Origin: Gammaproteobacteria bacterium
GTDB lineage: Bacteria > Pseudomonadota > Gammaproteobacteria > Acidithiobacillales > Acidithiobacillaceae
Length of the DNA stretch: 64,000 nucleotides
Reading direction: 5' to 3'
NCBI GenBank assembly: GCA_023381645.1
Contig: JAMCRJ010000005.1
Span: forward strand, 1 to 64,000
Shown here: positions 17,310-26,977 of the stretch, piece after piece
Layout: every line of letters starts with the position of its first letter
Numbering within the stretch: the first letter of the stretch is position 1
Notes under the pieces: model-generated
Database searches by the model: none
What the model saw: the letters and a program-made list of their open reading frames with translations, nothing else
Told to the model about the DNA's origin: nothing
Program-made: the position numbers and the translations under genes

Positions 17310-18404
17310 TCATTCGTGGATGCGCGGATGGGCGTGGACCGACATCAATATGCCCAGCCCGACCATGAAAGTCAGCATGGCGGTCCCGCCATAGCTTACC
17401 AGTGGCAGCGGCACTCCGACCACCGGAAGAATTCCGGTGGTCATGCCCATATTTATGAAAATATAAAGGAAAAACGTCAGACTCAGGGTGCCGGCAATGA
17501 GACGACCGAAGGCGTCACGGCTTTCGTAGGCAATGACCAGCCCGCGCAGGACGATGAGCAGGTAAGTAGAGATGAGGAGCAGGACACCAACCAGGCCAAA
17601 CTCCTCGGCAAATCCCGCAAAAACGAAGTCGGTCTGGGCTTCCGGCAGGAAATCGAGGTTGACCTGGGTACCGTTGAACCAGCCTTTCCCCCAGAATCCT
17701 CCCGAACCCACGGCAATCATGCTCTGGATAATGTGATAACCGGCACCCAGGGGGTCGCGCTGAGGATCGAGAAAGGTCAGTATGCGTTCTTTTTGGTACC
17801 CATGCAGAAAATGCCAGAGTACCGGCCCACTGACGGCGGCCAGAATGATCAGCGCGACAAACCATCGGCGGCGCACACCCGCCAGCCACATCATGAAGAC
17901 CCCGGCAGCGCCAATTTGCGCCGCCGTACCCAGATCTGGTTCCTTGGCGATGAGCAGAAAGGGAATGGCAATCAGCACAAATCCGGTGACGGCAGAAAGC
18001 CAGTGGCGAACATTTTCCCGTTGCGAATAGTAATAGGCGAGGAACAGGGGCAGGGCAAGTTTCATGAGCTCCGAGGGCTGAAAGGTCAGCGGGCCGACGC
18101 CCAGCCAGCGGCGTGCGCCGAGATTGGCCTTGCCCGCCACGAGTGTGATGATCAGTAAGAGGATGCCCGTAGCGTACAAGGCGGGTGCCCAGGCGCGAAT
18201 ACGCTCCGGTGGTGTATTGGCAACGAGAACGAGGACGAGGATGCCGACCGCGAATCGCAAAAGCTGGGCAAGCACTACGCGGATACTTTCCTGGCTGCCG
18301 CTGTAGATTACCGCGAGGCTGATGAACATGAGTATTATCACCCCCGTCATGATTGCCGGATCCAGTTTTCGCAGGGGCTTCAGCAGGCGTGCGTGCCAGC
18401 TCAT
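17310..18404 (-). CDS. rodA: rod-shape SEDS glycosyltransferase
   Basis: A 364-residue integral membrane SEDS protein with about ten membrane segments. RodA polymerises lipid II into glycan strands during cell elongation together with PBP2. The C-terminal signature GIPLPLVSYGG-like block reads GVPLPLVSYGGTAML. A conserved loop AKEPDLGTA is also present. It overlaps the mrdA stop by four bases. Length is normal. Confidence 0.95.
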   Translation of the reverse strand: MSWHARLLKPLRKLDPAIMTGVIILMFISLAVIYSGSQESIRVVLAQLLRFAVGILVLVLVANTPPERIRAWAPALYATGILLLIITLVAGKANLGARRWLGVGPLTFQPSELMKLALPLFLAYYYSQRENVRHWLSAVTGFVLIAIPFLLIAKEPDLGTAAQIGAAGVFMMWLAGVRRRWFVALIILAAVSGPVLWHFLHGYQKERILTFLDPQRDPLGAGYHIIQSMIAVGSGGFWGKGWFNGTQVNLDFLPEAQTDFVFAGFAEEFGLVGVLLLISTYLLIVLRGLVIAYESRDAFGRLIAGTLSLTFFLYIFINMGMTTGILPVVGVPLPLVSYGGTAMLTFMVGLGILMSVHAHPRIHE

Positions 18405-20209
18405 GGATTGACCTCCGGTGTCGTCACCGTATTGAGGTAGGCGTCGATAACCGCTCTGGCGACGGGCCCGGCCGTGCTGCCGCCGTGGCCGCCATGTTCG
18501 ACCACTACCGCCACCGCGATGCGCGGATGATCAGCCGGCGCGTAGGCGATGAAGAGTGCGTGATCCCGCCAAAGTTGAACCGTATCGCGCAGCACCCGAC
18601 CGGAATCATTGCGCTGCGCATGATGCACCTGGGCAGTGCCGGTTTTGCCGGCAATGGCATGGAGATCGTTGGCCAGCGATCTGCCGGTACCCGAAGTCAC
18701 CGCATCACGCATCGCACCCTGAACGGCGGCAATGTCCTCTGGTGAAAAATCCAGGGGTTGCGTCGCGCCGCCGGATGATTGTTTCATCTGCGGTATGACC
18801 AGCTTGCCACCATTGGCGATGCTGGCTGTGGCACGCGCCAACTGGAGTGGGGTGCTCAGCAAATAACCCTGTCCTATTCCCATCATCACGGTCTGTCCCT
18901 GATACCAGATCTGGCCGTAGCGCCGACGTAGCCAGACCGGGGAGGGGATCACACCCGCGGATTCCCCGGGTAAATCCACTCCGCTGCGCTGACCAAAGCC
19001 AAAATGCGCGAGACCGTTGCCGATCTGGATTGCGCCAAGACGCATGGCAATTTGGTAAAAATATACGTCATTGGAATCGCGAATGGCTTCGCGCAGATTT
19101 TGCGCACCATGACCACCGGGTTTCCAGTCGTAATATTTGTGTTTGGTGCCCGGAATCTGGTAGTAAGCGCCGCCAGCGAGCCGCTGATCAGCGGCGACGG
19201 CCTTGTCACGTAAGGCGCTGAGCGCCACAAAAGGTTTGATGGTAGAGCCCGGAGGATAGTTGCCCCGCAGGAACCGGTTGGCCATGGGCGTGCCCGGATC
19301 GTCCCGCAGGCTGCTCCATACGGCGGGGCTCAAGCCATCTACGAAAGCATTCGGATCGAACGCGGGGGCCGAATAAGCGGCGAGTACGTCACCATTCCGC
19401 GGATCCAGTGCCACCACGGCGCCCCGCTGGCCGGTCATGGCCTGAGCGGCAGCCTGCTGCACCGCAAGGTCCAGAGTCGTCCGGATGGTTACGCCCTCCC
19501 GGGGCGGGTTGCGCAAGCGTGTGCGTAATGTATGTCCGCGTGCGTCGATCTCTACCTCTTGGTTGCCCGGCTGTCCTTTCAGCAGGGCTTCATACTGCGC
19601 TTCAAGGCCGCTTTTGCCGATGCTGTCCAGCCCCGCGTAGTCCGCCATCTGTTCCTCGCGGATTTCTGCAGGGGTCAGGCGGCCCACATAGCCCACCGCA
19701 TGGGCAAAAAGTGAACCATACGGATAGTGGCGTTTGATCCTGGTTTGTATGTCTACCCCCGGAAATTGATGCCGCTGCACGGCAAATGCGGCCACCTCCC
19801 CGGGACTCAGATTGCGTCGCAGAAGGATGGGCTGATAGGGACGCGCATGTGATAGATCGCGGTTGAAGCGTTGCTGGTCCTCTGCGCTGACGGGCAATAT
19901 TCGCCGTAGGCGCTGGATGGTTTCCTCCGGGTACATGGCTTTGTTCGGCGTGATCGTAAGGACGAAGCCGGTCTGATCATCGGCGAGTACCTGCCCATGC
20001 CGGTCAAGAATCAGACCCCGCTGGGGGGCGATGGGCAGCAGCACAATGGTGTTATGGGTGGATTGGGTGGCATAGAGATCATGATCCCAGACCTGCAGCC
20101 GGAATATCTGTATGGCCAGCAGCACCGTAAGCACCGTGATCAGTCCCGCAGCGACCAGCAGTCGGCGGGTGAATTGCCGATGTCCCCGGGCGGGCTGTAC
20201 TGCGTTCAT
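18401..20209 (-). CDS. mrdA: penicillin-binding protein 2
   Basis: A 602-residue transpeptidase that cross-links peptidoglycan during elongation. It has a single N-terminal membrane anchor (LLVAAGLITVLTVLLAIQIF), a PBP dimer domain and a transpeptidase domain with SxxK as STIKPF, SxN as DSNDVY and KTG as AGKTGTAQV. The start at 20209 overlaps the mreD stop by four bases; an extended frame to 20341 would run inside mreD. It works with RodA and MreBCD. Confidence 0.96.
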   Translation of the reverse strand: MNAVQPARGHRQFTRRLLVAAGLITVLTVLLAIQIFRLQVWDHDLYATQSTHNTIVLLPIAPQRGLILDRHGQVLADDQTGFVLTITPNKAMYPEETIQRLRRILPVSAEDQQRFNRDLSHARPYQPILLRRNLSPGEVAAFAVQRHQFPGVDIQTRIKRHYPYGSLFAHAVGYVGRLTPAEIREEQMADYAGLDSIGKSGLEAQYEALLKGQPGNQEVEIDARGHTLRTRLRNPPREGVTIRTTLDLAVQQAAAQAMTGQRGAVVALDPRNGDVLAAYSAPAFDPNAFVDGLSPAVWSSLRDDPGTPMANRFLRGNYPPGSTIKPFVALSALRDKAVAADQRLAGGAYYQIPGTKHKYYDWKPGGHGAQNLREAIRDSNDVYFYQIAMRLGAIQIGNGLAHFGFGQRSGVDLPGESAGVIPSPVWLRRRYGQIWYQGQTVMMGIGQGYLLSTPLQLARATASIANGGKLVIPQMKQSSGGATQPLDFSPEDIAAVQGAMRDAVTSGTGRSLANDLHAIAGKTGTAQVHHAQRNDSGRVLRDTVQLWRDHALFIAYAPADHPRIAVAVVVEHGGHGGSTAGPVARAVIDAYLNTVTTPEVNP

Positions 20210-20682
20210 GTATGGTTCAGGCGCAATGCGTGACGCAGATAATCGAGCGTCAAGGTAAAAAGCGGCCACAGCAGGGCGCCGATCAGGGGCCCTAAAAGCA
20301 GCGAAAAATGCCATGTGACGGTGCCTGCCCAGGCCTGCCACAACCAGACCAGCAAACGGTGGGCCAGTAGTAACACGAATATGAAGAAGAGTTGCTCCCA
20401 GGACGCCAGACTGCGAACCCTGGCAATGCCGGTGTAGAGCAGATAAATCATGACGACCCCGGCGATAGCCTGGGCTCCCAGCACATCGCCAAGTACCATA
20501 TCCTGAAGCAGCCCGATCAGCCAGACCACGGTAAAACTCAGTTCAGAAGCACTGCTGATGGCCCAATAGAGCAGTAGCAGGGCAACAAAATCCGGGTGGA
20601 GCAATGCGTAAAACGGACCGCCGGGAACGGCTTCCGCCGTGAGCGCAAAGAAAAAACCGAGAACGACTACGACGGCGATCAT
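20206..20682 (-). CDS. mreD: rod-shape protein MreD
   Basis: A 158-residue hydrophobic protein with five or so membrane segments, part of the Rod complex that links MreB to the periplasmic cell-wall machinery. The segment WLIGLLQDMVLGDVLGAQA is the typical MreD signature. It overlaps mreC and mrdA by four bases at each end, giving a tightly coupled mreB-mreC-mreD-mrdA-rodA order. Confidence 0.93.
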   Translation of the reverse strand: MIAVVVVLGFFFALTAEAVPGGPFYALLHPDFVALLLLYWAISSASELSFTVVWLIGLLQDMVLGDVLGAQAIAGVVMIYLLYTGIARVRSLASWEQLFFIFVLLLAHRLLVWLWQAWAGTVTWHFSLLLGPLIGALLWPLFTLTLDYLRHALRLNHT

Positions 20683-21518
20683 GGTGCTGCTGCGGGCTGC
20701 GAGGCTGGGCTATCCCAGAGCATGAGCACAGTGCCCAATCGCCCCAGGTGAACGGCCGGTCGCACCGCAATCCGTGCAAAGGGTTGGTCACCATTGTGGA
20801 TGACTGCGGAAATCGTACCGACATTCAGCCCCGCCGGGTAACGCCCACCCAGACCCGAGGTGACGAGCTTGTCGCCGACCTTCAGGGGGGTGTTGCGCGG
20901 TTGAAAGGGTACCGCAAGACTGTCCAGGTTCCCCGTGCCATCCACCAGCAATGGTGTGTCCGAGCCTGCGGGCTTTACAGGGATGCTGCTGTCCAGGTCG
21001 GAAAGTAGCGCCACTTGGCTGCTTTCGGGCGAAACACGGACCACCTGGCCCGCCACTCCGCCGGCAGCGAGGACCGGTTGTCCGACAAAGACCCCCGCAC
21101 GCGTACCCAGGTTGGCGACCAGCAACTGGCTGCCTGGTGCAAAGTTTTGGGCGACAATCTGCGCTACGGCCACTTTCCCGGGCGGGTGGGGGATGCTGTC
21201 GAGCAATGCGAGAAGTTGACGGTTTTCGTCACGCAGAATATCTGCTTCCAACAGCTTGGGCTGCGCACGGACGAGTTCGGCGCGCAGCCTGACGTTTTCG
21301 GATTCCAGCGCAGCACGGCTTTGCAGGTAATGGTCGGTCTGCTGCCAGAGACGTGCCCCCTGCATGCTGACCCACTGCACAGGATAAGCTATGGTCAAAG
21401 AAACGTTTCCTATGTTGGGGTGTTTTTCGCTGGACACCGAGACGAACACAGTCAACACAATCAGCACCGCTACGCGAAGGAGCGGCGGGTAGCGGCGGGG
21501 GAAAAACAATGCAGGCAT
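20679..21518 (-). CDS. mreC: rod-shape protein MreC
   Basis: A 279-residue bitopic protein. A short cytoplasmic N-terminus leads to a membrane segment (LRVAVLIVLTVFVSVSS), then a periplasmic coiled coil (residues about 60-100, with ESENVRLRAELVRAQ) and a beta domain with VTSGLGGRYPAGLNVGTI. MreC scaffolds PBP2/RodA activity. It lies 23 bases after mreB. The C-terminal Pro/Ala tail is short. Confidence 0.95.
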   Translation of the reverse strand: MPALFFPRRYPPLLRVAVLIVLTVFVSVSSEKHPNIGNVSLTIAYPVQWVSMQGARLWQQTDHYLQSRAALESENVRLRAELVRAQPKLLEADILRDENRQLLALLDSIPHPPGKVAVAQIVAQNFAPGSQLLVANLGTRAGVFVGQPVLAAGGVAGQVVRVSPESSQVALLSDLDSSIPVKPAGSDTPLLVDGTGNLDSLAVPFQPRNTPLKVGDKLVTSGLGGRYPAGLNVGTISAVIHNGDQPFARIAVRPAVHLGRLGTVLMLWDSPASQPAAAP

Positions 21519-21541
21519 AATAGCTCGTGGCAGCCGAAGGC

Positions 21542-22639
<1,098 letters not shown>

Positions 22640-22841
22640 TTACTGCATCCGCAACAAGCCATGTGCATCGGGCAGTCTAGCATGAGGAACGGCCGAGACC
22701 AAAGCCATGATGCCAAACGTCCGGCTTGCGCGGGGATACCAAAAGAACGGAGAATCGTTCAGGACCATTCCCGAATGCCCATGGATGGTGGTCCTGCGTG
22801 GTGCGTGTTTTCGGTCCCTTACGAAAAGGAGTCTCCCATTC

Positions 22842-23351
22842 ATGTCAAATCCGGATGCCGTCAATCATTTCAATGAGCAAGGCGATGCGCACATGGTCGA
22901 TGTTGGTACCAAGGCGGTGACGACCCGGGTTGCGCTGGCGGCAGGCGAAATTCTGATGTCGGATTCCACCCTGGAACGCATTGCCTCTGGACGGATGGGA
23001 AAGGGCGACGTGCTGGGAGTCGCGCGCATCGCGGCCATACAGGCCACCAAAAGGACCTGGGAGTTGATTCCTCTGGCACACCCCTTGCTTCTCACCGGTG
23101 TCGAAGTCGAATTAACCCCTGGGTACGATCCTGCGCGGATTGTCTGCCGCGCAGAAGTGCGCTGTGTCGGCCAGACGGGCATCGAAATGGAGGCGCTCAC
23201 GGCTGTTTCCGTGGGGTTGCTCACTATTTATGATATGTGCAAGGCCATTGATCGCGGGATGCTGCTGCAGAATATCGGTCTCTTACGGAAAGAGGGCGGC
23301 AAGACGGGCCTATGGGAGAGAATCCCTGCGTCCCGTCCGCCAGTCCGCTGA
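22842..23351 (+). CDS. moaC: cyclic pyranopterin monophosphate synthase
   Basis: A 169-residue MoaC, which with MoaA converts GTP to cyclic pyranopterin monophosphate, the first step of molybdenum cofactor synthesis. The start at 22842 has AAAGGAG at a good distance and gives the conserved MVDVGTKAVTTRVA. The motif LIPLAHPLLLTGVEVEL and the GIEMEALTAVSV and TIYDMCKA segments are all present. moaA lies about 600 bases downstream, beyond a small gene on the other strand, so the two are not in one simple operon. Confidence 0.95.
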   Translation: MSNPDAVNHFNEQGDAHMVDVGTKAVTTRVALAAGEILMSDSTLERIASGRMGKGDVLGVARIAAIQATKRTWELIPLAHPLLLTGVEVELTPGYDPARIVCRAEVRCVGQTGIEMEALTAVSVGLLTIYDMCKAIDRGMLLQNIGLLRKEGGKTGLWERIPASRPPVR

Positions 23352-23354
23352 TAT

Positions 23355-23660
23355 CTACTTGCCGCGGTGTGGCGAGGAGCTGTAGCGCATCATCACTTCC
23401 CGGTCCTTCCAGCTCGCTTCTTTCAGGATGTCTTCGGGGATCATGTACCGGTCCTGTGGTGCCACGTCCTGAAACTTCACCACGCGCAGTACATCGCTGA
23501 AAGGGAGTTTGCGCAGCAGGCCGTCCTTGTCGGTGGCGCGTACGATCATGGCGTCCTTGAGAAGGGCATAGACATAGAAGTTGCCAGGCCGCAGCCTGCC
23601 GTCCTTGTCCTTCCAAGTGACGGTAATGCGCGAATGTTCTTTGAAATCATTGCGAATCAT
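23355..23660 (-). CDS. hypothetical protein (101 aa)
   Basis: A 101-residue soluble, highly charged protein that I do not recognise. The start at 23660 is supported by AGGAGA at the right distance. The order of strands (ITVTWKDKDGRLRPGNFYVYALL, then AMIVRATDKDGLLRKLPFSDVLRVV) suggests a small beta-rich fold reminiscent of Hfq/Sm-like or KOW-type barrels, though no motif proves it. The end is convergent with moaC, three bases apart. Confidence 0.65.
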   Translation of the reverse strand: MIRNDFKEHSRITVTWKDKDGRLRPGNFYVYALLKDAMIVRATDKDGLLRKLPFSDVLRVVKFQDVAPQDRYMIPEDILKEASWKDREVMMRYSSSPHRGK

Positions 23661-23737
23661 GTATGGATCTCCTTGGCTTGTGCCTCCTAAACTAATCACC
23701 GCGCCGGGCATAAAGCAAATAAACACTACTTATTATA

Positions 23738-23766
23738 AAATTAAAAACGTTGACTTGCGTTGTCAA
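23738..23766 (-). promoter_or_regulatory. candidate sigma-70 promoter for the gene at 23355-23660
   Basis: On the minus strand, a consensus -35 box TTGACA (23766-23761) is followed after 17 bases by TAATTT (23743-23738). The -35 box is one arm of an inverted repeat TTGAC-N7-GTCAA at 23750-23766, so a regulator might also bind here. This was identified by eye. Confidence 0.4.
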
Positions 23767-23931
23767 AAATCCGGGCATACCTTCCCGGTCGTTCTGTAAC
23801 GGCCGGCCCAGGGGTTTGGCGCAGCGCAGCATATCATTTGTCTCTGTCATTGGTGTCGGCAGAGTTGAACACAGTCTTAAAAGAGGTCTAGTATGACCTC
23901 CTTAGGGTAGGGTTCCCAGGGAGCAGACGGC

Positions 23932-24960
23932 ATGCCGCAGGGATTAGTTGCAGAACCGGCGCAGGGGGCTGCGTTGGCGGACCAGTTCGGTCGGCGCGTT
24001 ACCTATCTGCGCATTTCGGTGACGGAGCACTGCAATTTCCGGTGTAGCTACTGTTCTCCCGAGGAGGGGACACCCTTCTTCGTGCGGAAAGACCATCTAC
24101 AGGCGGAAGAATATGACCGCCTGATTCGCATTTTCAGCGGACTCGGCGTCCGCCATATACGTTTTACGGGGGGCGAGCCACTCCTTCATCCGCAGATTCT
24201 GTCTTTCGTCGGCTTCGCGCGACGTCACGGTGTAGGCAAGATCAGCATCAGCACCAATGGATTGCTGCTGGGGCGGCGCGCCGACGCTCTGAAACAGATG
24301 GGCGTCAACAACCTGAACGTCAGTCTCGACAGTCTGGACCCCGAGGTTTTCGCACGGGTGACCCGTGGTGGTAACCTGCGTCGCGTACTGGAAGGAATCG
24401 ATGCGGCGATACAGGCAAAGATTCCCCGGATAAAACTCAACGTCGTTCTGCTGCGCCAGGATAATGGGGATAGCCTGCCAGCGCTGCTGGAATATGCGAT
24501 ACAGCGTGGTGTCGATATCCGCTTCATCGAGGCCATGCCGCTCGGTGAAGCGGGGGCGGATGCCCGGGAGACGCAATTCTTGAGCGCTGCCGAGGCGCAG
24601 CAGGTTATCGAGCAGCACTTCGGTCCGTTGCAACCCGTGATTCGACCTGCAGATAATGGTCCGGCGCGGCTCTATCAGCCCCCTGCGGTGCGCTCCCAGG
24701 TGGGCTTCATCACGCCCATCAGCGACGATTTCTGCGCAACCTGCAACCGTGTACGCCTCACCGCAACGGGGCGTCTGGTGTATTGTCTGGGGCAGGACGG
24801 GGGGCTGGAACTCTTGCCCCTCCTACGCGGAGCAGCCAGTGACGGACAGATCGCGGAGGCCATTATCCGAGGGATCTGGCGCGACAAGCCGGAACACCAT
24901 CACTTTGTAAATGACCCCAACCGTTCCGCCAGAGTGTTCATGATGCGGCTTGGGGGTTAG
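23932..24960 (+). CDS. moaA: GTP 3',8-cyclase
   Basis: A 342-residue radical SAM enzyme that performs the first step of molybdenum cofactor synthesis. The radical SAM motif is CNFRCSYC. The second cluster is bound by FCATCNRVRLT and a Cys about 14 residues on. The C-terminal tail ends in the double Gly that is needed for activity. The upstream gap 23661-23931 holds promoters but no other gene. The shd locus starts 60 bases downstream. Confidence 0.96.
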   Translation: MPQGLVAEPAQGAALADQFGRRVTYLRISVTEHCNFRCSYCSPEEGTPFFVRKDHLQAEEYDRLIRIFSGLGVRHIRFTGGEPLLHPQILSFVGFARRHGVGKISISTNGLLLGRRADALKQMGVNNLNVSLDSLDPEVFARVTRGGNLRRVLEGIDAAIQAKIPRIKLNVVLLRQDNGDSLPALLEYAIQRGVDIRFIEAMPLGEAGADARETQFLSAAEAQQVIEQHFGPLQPVIRPADNGPARLYQPPAVRSQVGFITPISDDFCATCNRVRLTATGRLVYCLGQDGGLELLPLLRGAASDGQIAEAIIRGIWRDKPEHHHFVNDPNRSARVFMMRLGG

Positions 24961-25020
24961 CCTGCAAGGCGTTTCGTGTAGAATCCCCGGTCAAAATTTC
25001 TTTCATGCAAGCGAGTGCAT

Positions 25021-25350
25021 ATGTACGGATTTCAGGAAATCACTGCGGATCAGCTCAAAGCCCTAGGAGAACAGGGGGGGGCGTTTACGCTGATTGACGT
25101 GCGTTCGCCTGGCGAAGTGGCGAGGGGCGTCATCGATGGTGCCAGACACCTGCCGCTGCACCTGCTTCCCATGTCCGTGCAGCAGATGGATAAATCGCAA
25201 CCGCTCGTTTTTTACTGCCTGAGCGGCGGGCGTTCGGCGCAGGCGGCGGCTTTCGCGGCGTCCCAAGGCTTTGGCCAAGTGCTGAATTTGCGTGGCGGAA
25301 TATCCGCCTGGGTCAACCGGGGGTTCCCCCTGGTTCAGTTGTCCAGTTGA
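25021..25350 (+). CDS. rhd: rhodanese-like sulfurtransferase
   Basis: A 109-residue single-domain rhodanese. The active-site loop is YCLSGGRS with the persulfide-carrying Cys. Rhodaneses at this position accept sulfane sulfur and pass it to TusA and DsrE in sulfur oxidisers. The ATG at 25021 is preferred; a GTG two codons earlier is possible. It precedes tusA by about 120 bases and is the first gene of the rhd-tusA-dsrE-shdr order known from Acidithiobacillus. Confidence 0.92.
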   Translation: MYGFQEITADQLKALGEQGGAFTLIDVRSPGEVARGVIDGARHLPLHLLPMSVQQMDKSQPLVFYCLSGGRSAQAAAFAASQGFGQVLNLRGGISAWVNRGFPLVQLSS

Positions 25351-25401
25351 TAAGGATACTCTAAAATAGGGGTGCTTAATCATCAAATCAAAATATTTGC
25401 C

Positions 25402-25429
25402 TTGCTGTTCATGCTTTTCCTGATAGAGT
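25402..25429 (+). promoter_or_regulatory. candidate promoter upstream of tusA
   Basis: TTGCTG at 25402-25407, a 16-base spacer and TAGAGT at 25424-25429 sit in the AT-rich gap between rhd and tusA. Strong ribosome binding (GAGGAGG) follows before the tusA ATG. This suggests that tusA onward may have its own promoter in addition to read-through from rhd. Weakly matched and seen by eye only. Confidence 0.3.
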
Positions 25430-25473
25430 CTTGCAGGTGGTTTTTCAGACATCATAACCGAGGAGGTTAACTC

Positions 25474-25704
25474 ATGGTACAAGAAGACAAAGTACTCGAC
25501 GCGCGCGGACTGAATTGCCCGCTGCCGATTCTCCGCACCAAGAAGGCGCTTGGGGAGTTGACCTCTGGTCAGGTCCTGAAGGTCGTCGCCACCGACCCTG
25601 GCGCGGTGAAGGACTTCGAAGCGTTTGCCAAGCAGACCAAGAATCCCCTGTTGGAACAGGCGGAAGCTGCTGGCGAGTTCATCTTCTTCATCCAGAAGGC
25701 TTAA
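25474..25704 (+). CDS. tusA: sulfur carrier protein TusA
   Basis: A 76-residue TusA. LDARGLNCPLPIL holds the conserved CPxP motif, whose Cys carries the sulfur as a persulfide. In sulfur-oxidising bacteria TusA is a central cytoplasmic sulfur shuttle to and from DsrE and the sHdr system. GAGGAGG lies just before the start. It lies 42 bases before dsrE. Confidence 0.96.
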   Translation: MVQEDKVLDARGLNCPLPILRTKKALGELTSGQVLKVVATDPGAVKDFEAFAKQTKNPLLEQAEAAGEFIFFIQKA

Positions 25705-25746
25705 TTTATCAGAGCCGGGCCGCGAGCCCGACCGGGAGTAAACATA

Positions 25747-26217
25747 ATGGACGAGAAAAAGTTGGCAATTATCGCTACGAAGGGCACGCTGGATTGGGGT
25801 TATCCGCCCTTCATTCTGGCATCTACCGCAGCGGCGCTCGGCTATGGGGTTGAAATATTTTTCACCTTCTACGGCCTGCAATTGTTGAAGAAGGATTTGA
25901 GCCATCTGCGCGTGAGTCCGCTCGGGAATCCCGCAATGCCAATGCCGATACCAATGCCGACACTGATGATGGTGCTCCCCGGCATGGAAGGGATGGCTAC
26001 TTCCATGATGAAGAGCAAAATGAAGGCAAAGGGTGTAGCCAGTCTGGAAGAACTTCGCGAACTCTGTGTTGAAGCAGAAGTACGGATGATCGCCTGCCAG
26101 ATGACCGTTGATCTTTTCGAGTTTGATACGGCTGATTTCATTGACGGCATTGAACTCGGTGGTGCTGCCTCGTTCTTTGAGTTCGCGGGAGAGTCTGATA
26201 TTACGCTCTTCATGTGA
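25747..26217 (+). CDS. dsrE: DsrE-family sulfurtransferase (DsrE3-like)
   Basis: A 156-residue DsrE/DsrF-like protein. The fold signature LAIIATKGTLDWGYPPFILASTA is followed by a Met/Pro-rich stretch (about residues 63-80) and the conserved Cys in RMIACQMTVDLF, the expected persulfide site. It is the standard third gene of the rhd-tusA-dsrE set and exchanges sulfur with TusA in related organisms. 63 bases separate it from shdrC1. Confidence 0.94.
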   Translation: MDEKKLAIIATKGTLDWGYPPFILASTAAALGYGVEIFFTFYGLQLLKKDLSHLRVSPLGNPAMPMPIPMPTLMMVLPGMEGMATSMMKSKMKAKGVASLEELRELCVEAEVRMIACQMTVDLFEFDTADFIDGIELGGAASFFEFAGESDITLFM

Positions 26218-26280
26218 ACTGTCGGTCTGCACTGCGGGTCAACAGGTACGACGTATTTATTGCTAGCGAGGAGCGAGTAA

Positions 26281-26967
26281 ATGGCGACTTACGCTGAAAT
26301 GAGGGAGATGTTCGACGAAATCCGTGCGGATTTTCGTTACGACCACGAACTCAATGGATGTTTGAATTGTGGCATTTGCACGGCCACCTGCCCGTCTGCG
26401 CAGTTCTATGACTATAGTCCGCGCGAGATTGTGCAGTTGTTGTGGACGGAAAATGTCGAGCAGATCTACGATGCGATGCAGGAGAAAATGTGGGCCTGTG
26501 CGCAGTGTATGACCTGTGCCGCACGCTGTCCTTTCAAGAATTCCCCCGGTGGGCTTGTCATGATCATGCGTGAAGTGTCCATCCGCCATGGCATGCAGTC
26601 GGCCAAAGATGTGCTGCGACCCTTCGGGCGCGTCATGCTCAAGCTGATCACCACGGGCAATCAGTTGTCCCCCGACATGATCCAGCCTGATCACTTCCCC
26701 GACTGGGGCCCCAATATTCAGAAGGTGGAAGGCGACTTGCGCATACTGCGTAAAGCCATTCCGGTGCGCACCTTGCAAACCGTGGAAACGGCGTGGGAAG
26801 TGTCGCTAAAAACCTCCGTCGAGATGTACACCATATGGGAAATGACGGGCGTGCTGAAGTCGTTGGAAACTATGGATGAAAACCTTTTCGACGTCATTGA
26901 GGACTTCATTGACGAGAAACGTGAAGACTATGAAGACTGGCTTGAGAGCCAGAACGATAAGGACTGA
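26281..26967 (+). CDS. shdrC1: sHdrC1, iron-sulfur subunit
   Basis: A 228-residue HdrC-like subunit with two ferredoxin-type [4Fe-4S] motifs, CLNCGICTATCP and CAQCMTCAARCP. It relays electrons between the flavin subunit and the B subunit of the cytoplasmic sulfur-oxidising complex. A preceding GCGAGGAGCG gives ribosome binding. It stands directly before shdrB1, ten bases apart. Confidence 0.95.
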   Translation: MATYAEMREMFDEIRADFRYDHELNGCLNCGICTATCPSAQFYDYSPREIVQLLWTENVEQIYDAMQEKMWACAQCMTCAARCPFKNSPGGLVMIMREVSIRHGMQSAKDVLRPFGRVMLKLITTGNQLSPDMIQPDHFPDWGPNIQKVEGDLRILRKAIPVRTLQTVETAWEVSLKTSVEMYTIWEMTGVLKSLETMDENLFDVIEDFIDEKREDYEDWLESQNDKD

Positions 26968-26977
26968 GGAGACCATC